Part shown: piece after piece, positions 23,800 through 36,000 of the stretch
Layout of the letters: every line of letters starts with the position of its first letter
How positions within the stretch are numbered: the first letter of the stretch is position 1
Assembly (NCBI RefSeq): GCF_032854445.1
Contig: NC_088295.1
Span: 31,977,385-32,041,384 of the forward strand
Length of the DNA stretch: 64,000 nt
Source: Liolophura sinensis
Lineage: Eukaryota; Mollusca; Polyplacophora; Chitonida; Chitonidae
Direction of reading: 5' to 3'
Notes under the pieces: generated by a model
What the model was told of the DNA's origin: nothing
What the model saw: the letters and a program-made list of their open reading frames with translations, nothing else
Database searches by the model: none
Translations under genes and position numbers: made by a program

Positions 23800-26030
23800 G
23801 ATAGCGCACACGAAGACATGTCGATGGCGTTCAGTGTGTGGATGACTAAATTCCCACCTTTCCGCCTCACCTCCTTTCGTCGGGTAACAGTTCCAGATGC
23901 ATATCCAGCTTATCCTAGGTCAAGCGATAAAAGGGCAAACTTAACAAGCACTTCTCAGTTCTTTGGCCTGCTATACCTCTGGCAGCTACCACAGCACATA
24001 TAACGCATTTAAACAATAGATCCTGGCTGTCAATAGATAGAAGATAGAAGATTGGGGGGGGGGGGTGTAGCCAGTGTCAGTAAGACTGATCAGAGAGAGA
24101 GAACAGACAGTAACAACAAAGCCATCCATCAGGAGTTTCTACTTCCCCATGAATTACGTGTTATCCACTATCAATGGCGCCTTCTTGGCTTTCACAGGTT
24201 CGTACGTGGAGATTTGCCATTTTTGGAAATTTGCCAGAGGGAAGTAATCAACTTACAGGTACATCTGCACACACATTTGGTGAAAGTATCTCTAAGTTAG
24301 AACCTAGCCATCAGATCTTAACGAAACACATCTTCTGTGTATCACAATCTTGATATACTAGTATCCCTAAACAATCCACTGATGTAACTACTTTTCTCAC
24401 AAGTTATCCTACATCCTTCGTGTGAAGTGACGAAGTCAATTGGAACGTTTGACGAGCAATGTTTTTTTTCTACATTCACGAATTACAAGTTTGACAATTG
24501 AATTAGATGTCCTGCCTACAATATATCGGCTGTTTGCCCAACACCACTGAAAAATGTTGACTTCTTCATTCTTTAATGCTACGAGCATTAATGTTTAAGA
24601 ATTTTTTTAGAACTGGCGTTATAGGTTATTTTGTAAATGACGCCTGCGTGTGATCATCGACTTGGAACGCCCCTTTAGGGTTAACGAGTGATATTACGAG
24701 TGTGGGACTTCACGCTTATATTTATACCATATTTCTAATCTCTGCAAGCAGATGAAACATTTTAAAACCCTTGTCGATTTACACCGATTTATAGGCTAGG
24801 ACACGTATCTGATCACAACCAATTTTGCTTCGAAAATTATTACTATGACACTTAAAAAAATTACACTAGTATGCATTACCATACCTATTCTTAATACCTA
24901 TTCCAACTTTTAATACCTGGTGTCGGAACTGCGTTCCTGTGCCTGTACTGTGCTTATTACACGCACCTTGGACCAAAAACGTTCAACAAATCAGCTAACG
25001 CCCCATTTGTTTACTCAATAATATGCACAGGGTAATGACCACCTAATAAGTATCAGCTGAACTTGAGAAGTTATTTACTCGTCAGAAACAAGCCTTTTGA
25101 GAGTATCGTGGAATTCAGCGTTTATCATTACATGTATATGAAAAGCCAAACACATTTCCATCTTTTGACCATAAGCAGTCACGATCACATTACGTATGTT
25201 TGTACGAGGGCTTCTGTCGAAAGTCTACTAGCCCTTGATAAAAGACATCTCAAGTTCTAAATCAACAATGGCCGGTTCTACTGCTGGATTAGGCCAGGAC
25301 GATTGTGAGTATCTGGCGAGCTGTAGTGGTTTCCTAGCAGTTCTTATCAACCCTTGCTAGCCTGACAGTTGTCATGCGAGTGAAGTACGCTTCAGTAAAA
25401 CACTAATGTTAATTCAACAAACAGCGCGAATACCTTTTCTCTGTCTTTCGTCTGATCTAAATTTCCAAACGCTTCAAATGGCGTCGTGTTCAAAACGTTA
25501 GACACCAAGGCAATAATCTTGCCAAGATGATTTGGTTCTCACACTCCATTAGGCTCTGGGCTGGAATGTCCTCTTTCCATTCTTCGCCGATTACATCTAA
25601 TCAGGAACAGCCTGTGGTCCCTATGTGAGACGCTCAGGCAGTATTGCCTAAAACTGATCAATAAAGCATTCCGGTCAACCGTGCGAGGTTTTACCCATAG
25701 ATATCGCTGTATCTCCCAGCTACAGAGCCATACAAAACCATATTACACATTCCTCACTGACGGGGAGTGAAATTCGACAAGATCGCACAGGCTTTTTCCA
25801 ATATTTTGGCAAGCCAACGCGGTCCGTCTTATCCACAAAACCAGAATGGCATCCAAGATAACGTTGTGGGAACCAGGGGGATTTAAAAAGTGATAGTCTC
25901 GCCACTGGCCGAAGATGAAATAAATCACCATGCATGTTATCAGCACATGCCAATTCCACTTTGATAAATTGAACAGTATAGCCGGGTGTTCAGGGATAAA
26001 ACCTGCTTAGAATACGTGCCCTGCACAGTG
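23800..26030. repeat. Large non-coding repeat, partial copy D
   Basis: 24020-24240 resembles 10840-11050 (GATAGAAGAT-G, AACAGA-AGTAACAACAA, TTTCACAGGTT..GGAG-TTTGCCA) and 25525-25990 resembles 15520-15790 and 11260-11650 (GATGATTTGGTTCTCACAC, GCCGATTACATCTAATCAGG, ATTGCCTAAAACT, TATCGCTGTATCTCCC). The order is the same as in copies A and B. Confidence 0.6.
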
Positions 26031-26911
26031 TGTTGTGTAAGAGACAGTGATTTACCGTATGTCAAAGAATATAACGTCAATTTACTATATGCACTTAGCG
26101 TAAAAGACAAGTTAAAACTGCGCGAGATTTGCTTCCAGTTTCATAAGGTCATAACTGTACTACGGGTTCATAATTTTTTACTTATGGGTAAAATTATGGG
26201 TTTAAATCTTCGGTGCGAATTTATCTCCAAGTCACAAGAGACTTCCTGAAATTGGTTCCAGACATGACATTTAACTCTCGAAACGTAAGTTACTACATAG
26301 ATACACTTTCAATCAACGTCTTTGAGAAAATGGCATCACATTTCAATTTAATACATAGAAATGCTGTATAGTGTTGGCAACCAACAGCACAAAAGATCAA
26401 AAAATCTAGGACCAGATATATACATTGGCATCAGAAGAGAGAAACCACCACGCCTCTACTCCAACAACTCCATTCACTCTTACCATTTTCTTTCAGCTTT
26501 CACACTACAAAACTTTACATAATCCAGCAAAATTAGCATTTTTTCATCTGTATTGCATGGTGAACTAACATCAGTTATCAATAAAAGAAAAGAAGAGTTT
26601 GTATGCTCTTCCCTTCTTTACCAATTTAAACAAGTTCCAACACACAACGATCCTTTTGCTTGTACTATACATAACTTATTTACACAACAAACCAATCCAT
26701 CTGACAAATGGCAGGAAAAAAAAACAAGCCAGCGAAACTCCTTTGCATAGATCAAACGTGATGTGTAATGATAGATTCATAGATTTGATGCTTTGTAAGC
26801 ATTTAGGCCCCAGGCACTTCAGGTATACTTGATAAAACTCAGCACCTATCAAATAAAATGTCTGTGGCCAAGTTGCATACAAAAAGAGGGACAAAGTGTG
26901 TACTGGAGGTC
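26030..26911. other. 3' flank and probable 3' UTR of TUBGCP2
   Basis: The gene's minus-strand transcript must end here, below the stop codon at 26912. I cannot find a clear minus-strand AATAAA close to the stop, so the 3' end is undefined. Small frames in this stretch (for example 26676-26894 minus) are in the UTR and show no homology. Confidence 0.4.
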
Positions 26912-27018
26912 TCAGCCATCCTCGCCACCTTTAGACTGATGAAATCCTGGCACAAGTCGGGCTGAATCTGGCCTCTGTGTGGTGAACGAAGCAGGCCTTG
27001 TACTCGACTGTCCTGAAT
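26912..27018 (-). CDS. TUBGCP2: TUBGCP2 exon 30 (last coding exon)
   Basis: Acceptor CTCCCCAG, entering in phase 1 and completing a GAT codon with exon 29. It encodes the last 35 residues, a Ser/Pro/Thr-rich tail (STRPASFTTQRPDSARLVPG) ending QSKGGEDG and TGA at 26912-26914. The tail is not conserved; the exon is chosen because the frame and acceptor fit exactly. Confidence 0.8.
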
Positions 27019-30000
27019 CTGGGGAGAGCAATTTGGAAATTTACATTACATGTAAACACAAAAACAAAGTGACCTGCTGTATTTTTCCACATTATTACAG
27101 TTGGATTTATTTATTTAACTGACAGGTGTTTTACGCAGTACTCAAGACTATTTCACGTACACGGCGGCGACCAGCATTATGGTGGGAGGAAACCTGGCAG
27201 AGTCCGGGGAAAACCCACGAACCATTACAGTTGGATCTTTCTTTTTAAAATGTACATTTCTTTTCAAGGGATATATGGTACGGGAGGTAGTGTCATTAAA
27301 ACTTCATTGCTTCGCTAGTATCAATGGTATCAGATAAACGTAAGTTTAGTCTAACAGGAAGTATTTCACGGACATTAATGTACAACACGACTGGGCAAGT
27401 TAACTCGACCGAAGGGAAAAGGTTAGATTCACCAACAATTACATTCAGATTTTACCTTACAATACATACATCTGTTCAGATATACATGTCGGTTACTCCT
27501 TGTTTACACTGTACGAACCTATTTCTTTCAAACTGCGACTGACATTTACTCATGGTTTGAATGTTTTATGTGAGAAATATCCATTCCAGCTTCATTTCAA
27601 CCTTGAATTTTACAAAAAAGGAAATATTAAAAGGTCACAGGGAGGCAATGTGAATGAATCTGGATTTTTTTTTTTCATGTGAAAGAAGTCCGCCGCTCTT
27701 CATTTGTTTGATCTTAAGATACCATAGCCCTTGTTAAGTAAAGGTTTGATAATGGTATAGAAGCACCATCCGCGGACCCTGACAGTCTGGTATCATCTTA
27801 GCTCGCTTACATTTAATTTTCACTGGAAATCCCAAAGGAATTAATAGAACTGTTTCGATTAAATAATATGTGAATTTCAGTAAATATAACCAAATCAAAT
27901 ATGCCTTATATACAGAACATTTATGTTATAATCAATAATGCTTGTTAGAATAAGAATCTTGGAGATAAATTAAAATGGTTTTGTTTAATGTATGGCCTCT
28001 ATTTATCCGTCAATAATTACAAATTCCTCATGGGTTATTTGAGGGCTGCGTGCTATATTTTGTCCCTGTTTACTGCTGAGGACTGCTGAAATACTGTCAG
28101 TAAAACCTAGCCTTTGTCAACAGGTAAGTAAAAAGATTAAGTACTTATGAAGACTTAGCAGAACGACTATTTAGTCCTTCTTGCAAGGCACATGGAACCG
28201 CTTTGGGTAACTCTTGAAGTCCCTATAGGCAACAGACCAAAGAAAAGTACAATAACTATACACAAACCATTTTTCACCTTATTTGACACTTTCCTCTGAA
28301 AATTTTATCTTCTTCAGGGTGGTTTAATGGCTCTCTGGATTCTATAGCTGTGACAGCTTTTTTGACTTTATGATTCCTTGGCTTTATGAAATATTATATA
28401 CAGATCCAATAAGTTCTAATGCATCTTGTTTACTGGGTGCAATCTAAGTTTGGAAGCTTAAATGTGTGACTGAGTACACTTTCAAAGGAAGCTACAGTTC
28501 AACTTGGTTTCATCAGTTTGCACTTTTATCCTTGCTTAAGGCTCCTTTATTTAAGGCCACACTTTTGTTTCTACCTTATCACAAACATCAAAGACACTAA
28601 ACTCCTCTGAGGTTTTACAGCTGTCAGTAAATTAATAGTATTGCTGGTGGAGCAGCATAGTGCTGACTGAAGGTTTGCACTCAGGACTATTTCCACCTCA
28701 CAAAGTTCCAATACGCTGCCTAAAACATTATCCTCAGGGTTTTTTTTTTTTGACACGGCAATAATGTTAAGGTGTGAAATATATTGACTGTGACTTGTCT
28801 GGACGATGAAAATCCCTCCTGCCTGGTTGTGGTGCCTTAGTGTCAATAAACCGTTAATGGTGCTTATGTCTTCTACCAATATAACATGCAAGTATGTTTG
28901 TCATATGTGTGAAGTTTTATCTGTACCTTGCCAAAGTCTGGGGTTGTAATATCCAGATTTCCTACCCCAATAAAACTGACTGCCATCTTGTGAGACAATA
29001 ATCATTAAGTAAGGTTTTAACGAAGAATGAAATAAATTAAATAATTATGAAAATATGTACTTGTATCAGAGAGAGACATATCCCTGATGTACATGAATCT
29101 CAGATGACAATCCCTTACATGTATCTGAGAGAGATATACACCTCATGTATCTCTGATGACAACATTTATGATAGTATCAGAGAGATATACACATGAGATA
29201 TCTCTTGATGATCATGGCTTATCTCAGGTATCTCAGAGTGATACACCCGTGATGACCATGGCTTACATGTATCAAAGATAGATACATCTCTGATGCATGT
29301 ACCTCCAATGACAATGGCTTACTTGTATCAGAGAGATATACACCTGATGTATCTCTGATGACAATGGTTTACATTTATGATAGTATCCGAGAGATATATA
29401 CCTGATATATCTCTTGATGATCATGGCTGCCAGGTATCTCAGAGTGATACACCCATGATGACCATGGCTTACATGTATCAAAGATAGATACATCTCTCTG
29501 ATGCATGTATCTCTGATGACAATGGCTTACTTGTATCAGAGAGGGATATACACCTGATGTATCTCTGATGACAATGGTTTACATTTATGATAGTATCCGA
29601 GAGATATATACCTGATATATCTCTTGATGATCCTGGCTGCCAGGTATCTCAGAGTTATACACCCGTGATGACCATGGCTTACATGTATCAAAGATAGATA
29701 CATCTCTGATGCATGTATCTCTGATGACAATGGCTTACTTGTATCAGAGAGGGATATACACCTCCTGTACATCTTGTAAAACTGACTCACCTATACTAGA
29801 AAGAGATGAATCCCTCATGGATCTCTCTAATGACATGGCCTCTAGTTTAGATGTATAAAAGCCATTGAAATCCAACCTGCACAACAGAAAAAAAATAATG
29901 TCAACTACGGATGGTGCAAGAAATATGAATGGAGACAGAATTGCCTGAAGACATTCAATCCATGCAGAGACTGTTTCCTGGCATTTGTGCACTGCATGTA

Positions 30001-33000
30001 TAGTACAAAAAGTCCATTACCTACAACTATGCAACTTCCCCATAGCTAATCTCCACAGCACATTACACGTGTTACATCTTAGGTGGAAACTGCGAACTGA
30101 ATCATGGGAAATCTAACTGTAAACGGCTGCAACAAGAGCTGGTCACACCTTAAAACCAAAACTGAATCATTGCTGCTATGCAGATAATAACCCATTGACC
30201 CTTTCTATATTTCCAAGCAACTGTAAAACAATCACTATCAACGACACCGTTGTCCTTTTACAAAAGTTTCCATTGTCGTAATTTTTAAGGTCTATTTCGA
30301 CACAAATGTGTTTGGAACCCATCAGCAATTTCTCAAACGTTTGCTGCACAATAGAGAAAAAGAAAAATACATAACTGCACTGATATGTCACACACTGTGC
30401 TAGAGATGGAAGAAAAGCGTAAACTGCCATGGAGACTAGCTATAGAAAAGTCACATACTTCTGGGTAATGGACTTCTGATAGTATCTATTCACATCTCAC
30501 TGACTCCCCAACTCACAATACACACGCCTTATTAAAAATATAGTAACTAACAGTCTGTTGCAATACAAAACTGTAATGTGTGAATAAATGAAAAGCAACA
30601 AGAACATAGATAGATGCACTATTCACCTACAAAATCAGATCAAGCTCTTTTACCCAGTACATGTATAACTTTAGGTTTGATCTGCTATAACTTACACTAC
30701 TCACCTGTACAGAATGTTCAAAAGCTTGTGTTCACTACCACAGCTACTAAAGTCCATTATTTTGTCCAGCAGCTCCAGCAATAGCCGAGAGAAGTTGGTA
30801 TCAAAATTTAGGATAGTCCGCTCAAAATTCTCACTTCCAGCCAACTGATCCACATGCTCTGATACAACCTGACGGCACAGAAAACAGTGAGTCAGGAGGT
30901 ATGTATGTATGCTTGGAGTTTAATGTCGTACTTAACAATTTGACTACAAGGGCGACCAGAGAGTAAATCAGCACCTGCATTGGTGAGAGACTCCAGGTTC
31001 ATTGTGCGATGCTGGCAAACTAACCACCTGGGGCACAGAGGCCCCCACATGTAAAATTGAGTCACACTGATATACCCCCCCCCCCTCCGTGCAGCTGTGA
31101 GAAAGTGAGAATATCCAGTAATATATGGTATTTATTTATCTGACTGATGTTTTAACCCCATAATGAACAGTTTCTTTTGCTTAAAGGACGAAGCTTTGGT
31201 TAGTTCAAAGGAAAGCAGAGTGCCTAATATCTGCTGAATTAGGACACATCCGCAGCAGTCACATCTGGCTTCAAACACACTACAAGTGCTTTAATGGTAT
31301 AAAAGGAGCTGACAAACTGCAGGAGGGCCTGATTATCTGATCACATGTGGACCCACAGCACATATAACAGTTGCTAAGACCACGCTTGTAATTTTCAAAT
31401 CATTTTCATCAATGAAGTTTTTGGCTCCATGCTGCTGCTTCCTCTGTTACAGCAGTGTGCCATGCTAGGCAATTACTGGCCCACCTAAAGCTGTTGTACC
31501 TTTCTGGTCATCTTGTTTTTGTCTGGGTCCTGCTTCCTCTCCCTCAGGGTGGGCTCTGCCAGACCCTGAAGTGTGGCCACTCTGGTTAGGTCCCCTCCCT
31601 CCAGTTCCACACTGGTGCTCTGAGTCAGCCGCTGAGAAGACCCAATACATGACCGCCATTAACATAAGGGTAAAACATGAATCCACTGGATATTACAGCA
31701 GCATTTCATTCATATGTCTATAGTTTAATACGCTAAAGTGAGGATTATCTTATACACCTAATAACCCTCTCCATGTAAATTTATTTCAATATTTACTTAT
31801 TTATTTGATTGGTGTTTTACGCCGTACTCTAGAACATTTCACTTATACGATGGCGGCCAGCATTATGGTGGAAGGAAACCGAATAGAGCCTGGATAAAAC
31901 CGCCCTGTGGCCGAAGGGGATCTTAACCTGTACACAAACCGGGATAATACAGTATAACCTCCTTACCAAGATTAAGAAGATATCAAAATCAATGCTCTCA
32001 TTACTGCATCAGATCTTTCCCCTTATTGCCAAGGTGACCATCAAAGCTTCAAAGTGCTTCAGTCACAGTGTTAAGAAAAAGCAACTTTTACAATCTCCTG
32101 AAATTGTGTTTATCCTGAACATAAAAGAAATGTTTACCAACAGAAAATATTTACCAAAGATGTTTATCAAAAGAAAGTGTGTTCCAAACAAAGATTTTTT
32201 TGTCAAAGAAAAATATTGACCACAGAAAGTAGTAAGCACAGAAAATATTGAGCAAAGGAAAACACTTAGCCACTCACCTGAGCACAGTTACAAAAGGTTA
32301 CACAGACCATCATCAGTTTGTGGACAATCTTCAGCAGATCAGGGTTGGTCAGCATGCAGTCCTTGAGACAATTGTTCAGGAAGTCAGTGTGACACTCCAG
32401 AACATCATCCACATTTGTTACCTGTCACACACAACATTAGTTTTGTCCGCTATACAGGAAGATTCAAATGCCAGCGTATTTATCTCAAGCCTCATACGTC
32501 AGAAACTAAATGCAAGTCTTAAAGACTCTACAATATGTCTGACTATTTTCTTCAATATTGCTGAGAAATCAACAGAAGAAGTGAAAATTTATAAAATACC
32601 ATCTACGAAATATTTTGTCCTGAGCCTTGATGTCCAATAAGTTTCTTATTTAGTTTCTATATGAACCAATACCATAACACTGAAAGCTAGAAAAACCTAA
32701 TATTAAATAGCAGACATTATGCAAAGTAATGCTAATTTCACATGCTGATTCATCAGCTGATTTTCCACACCCCTGTGTGTGTATATGTGGTGTTAAATAC
32801 ATGTCTACATGTCTTATACACTCTAAACTACATCTACTTACTTTCTATCAATATGCAAAGACTTAACGCACACTTACTTCATCCAGGTTTGTCTGGAAGA
32901 GATGCCAATTGGGCTCCACCACCTCAAACATCATGTAATACTCAAAGTTCTGGACAAAGTTCAGCATTCTCTGTCGCAGAGCAAACGCTGACGAGTACCA

Positions 33001-36000
33001 TCGTGAAGATCGTAAACTGTACATCTTAGCAGCCTTATTCCCCATCCACACACTATAAAAACACACAACAGGTAAACTGTACATCTTAGCAGCCTTATTC
33101 CCCATCCACACACTACAAAAACACACAACAGGTAAGCTGTACATCTTAGCAGCCTTATTCCCCATCCACACACTACAAAAACACACAACAGGTAAACTGT
33201 ACATCCTAGCAGCCTTATTCCCCATCCACACACTACAAAAACACACAACAGGTAAACTGTACATCTTAGCAACCTTATTCCCCATCCACACACTACAAAA
33301 ACACACAACAGGTAAGCTGTACATCTTAGCAGCCTTATTCCCCATCCACACACAACAAAAACACACAACAGGTAAACTCTACATCTTAGCAGCTTTATTC
33401 CCCATCCACACACTACAAAAACACACAACAGGTAAGCTGTACATCTTAGCAGCCTTATTCCCCATCCACACACTACAAAAACACACAACAGGTAAACTGT
33501 ACATCTTAGCAGCCTTATTCCCCATCCACACACTACAAAAACACACAACAGGTAAGATGTACATCTTAGCAGCCTTATTGCCCATCCACACACTACAAAA
33601 ACACACAACAGGTAAGCTGTACATCTTAGCAGCCTTATTCCCCATCCACACACTACAAAAACACACAACAGGTAAGCTGTGCATCTTAGCAGCCTTATTC
33701 CCCATCCACACACTACAAAAACACACAACAGTTAAACTCTACATCTTAGCAGCCTTATTCCCCATCCACACACTACAAAAACACACAACAGGTAAACTGC
33801 ACATCTTAGCAGCCTTATTCCCCATCCACATGCTACAAAAACACACAACAGGTAAGCTGTACATCTTAGCAGCCTTATTCCCCATCCACACACTACAAAA
33901 ACACACAACAGGTAAGCTGTACATCTTAGCAGCCTTATTCCCCATCCACACACTACAAAAACACACAACAGGTAATAAAATAACCCACCTGATATACCAA
34001 GTTAAAGGCTCAAATAACACGTTGAATTTATAAACGTAATTCATGCATATGACAGCAGTATCAATCTGTAATACATTGGTGGAGTATTGTAGGTGGAGAA
34101 AACTGGAGTGCCCCGCATAAACCACCGACCCACATGTGTCATACACATATGCACACTATTTTGGTGGAAGACAAGTGGTCTTAAATGGAACTGGATCGGC
34201 AAATCCCATAGTTAAACTGATTTATTTGGTTTGTGTTTTACGCATTTCTATAAGGCTCCAGGATCATCGCACTGCTCTCACATACCATAAGCCAACCGAC
34301 CTGAAGACCCCCCCCACTTCCCACCCAACCAACTCACACGCACATACCACCCCCCACCCATCATCCCTCGTCATTTTAAATAACTCCAACATCACGCAAA
34401 TAACCCATGCATATTTATCATTCTGAATGATATATTGCTCCTCTGGCTTTATTTTAGATAAATAACCTGACAAAGAAAGAAATTGAGAATCCCAGGTATA
34501 TTTGCAACACGCTACCCTATAAATTTGTGTTTTGTCATGGGAGTACTGGAGCCTGCGATGCAAACCTACATAATATTAACCTGTGTTTTGTCAAGGGAGA
34601 ACTGGAGTCTGCAATGCAAACCTACATAATATTAACCTGTGTTTTGTCAAGGGAGAACTGGAGCCTGCGATGCAAACCTACATAATATTAACCTGTGTTT
34701 TGTCAAGGGAGAACTGGAGTCTGCAATGCAAACCTACATAATATTAACCTGTGTTTTGTCAAGGGAGAACTGGAGCCTGCGATGCAAACCTACATAATAT
34801 TAACCTGTGTTTTGTCAAGGGAGAACTGGAGTCTGCAATGCAAACCTACATAATACTGTGAAATACTTAATTTTCACGTGAAGCTAATTTTGCATATTTT
34901 CGCGGTCAATAATTTAGCGCAAAAAATAATTCCTGCGAAAAAAATATCCAGTATTGAATCATATACTACAGGTAGTAGTAATAATGAAGTGAAATCTTTG
35001 CCAGGGTGTCTGAAGTTGCGCTAAGAAAGCTTGAAGGGCCACCTAAATTTTTTAACACCAGGGAAGGGAAATTATGCTTTAAATGTAAACAAACACTGGT
35101 GCTAAGGCTTGGTGGGTATAAAACAAAGTGGGAATTTATTAGTCTTTAGTTTGATCAATCTTCTCCATGCCCATTAAGTGAAGAAAAGTAGATACCAGCA
35201 TGTGCTGGCTTCTAATGAATGTCGCTCTGATACACGCTATCCCATTGGCTGTGTCTCTCCTGTGGTCCAATGAGTGAGCTTCTAACAAAGTGTGAAGTGC
35301 GTACAACAAGCTACAGCAATGTTTGTGGTTTCTGACCTGATACAGAGGACGATTAAAACTGAAAACAATGCAAAACTTACCGTCTTGCTTGATAAAGAAT
35401 GAGTGACTGGTGCCAATAATGGTGAATTCATACATTTAGCATTGAACTGCTCAAAAGGTGACAGGTCGACAGGTCACTTTGCCAGGTGTTTTTAAGTGCT
35501 CATCAATGCTTCAAAAAGAAGTGACAACTATTTGCGTACTGCTCACAGTAGGTGCGAAAGTAATCTTCTAACGTAGTGATAATCCATCCCCCATTGCTTT
35601 CATCTCTGATCCCTATAGTGAGGATTAGCCACACCGCAGAAAACAAAGAAGGATTAAAGCCACCCATGATGATACCTGTTTTACGTGCTTGAATAACTTC
35701 GGCCATATTATATCTTGGAAAATGTTAAGATTTTAAGATCTGTTTTTCAGTATTCTCTTAAATATGTGAAAATTAATTCCCGCCATTTTTGGGGAGAAAA
35801 TCCGCAAAAATAAATTTCAGCGAATAATAAGTACTTTACAATATAACCCTGTGTTTTGTCAAGGGAGAACTGAAGTCTGCAATGCAAACCTACACCACAT
35901 AACCCTGTGTTTTGTCATGGGAGAACTGGAGTCTGCAATGCAAACCAACATAATATAACCCTGTGTTTTGTCATGGGAGAACTGGAGTCTGCAATGTAAA

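Noticed and set aside
32961-33728. 255-codon minus ORF of 20-residue repeats (LLCVFVVCGWGIRLLRCTAY)
   Set aside because: It is the translation of the 60-bp array in the wrong frame relative to exon 25; a 60-bp unit leaves several frames open by chance.
33557-34033. 158-codon plus ORF of repeats (ILAALFPIHTLQKHTTGKLY)
   Set aside because: Opposite-strand reading of the same array with no start context, splice support or homology.
35139-35706. Two minus ORFs inside the 986-bp transposon as a transposase
   Set aside because: No helix-turn-helix or DDE-like pattern is visible and they are too short; the element is more likely non-autonomous.
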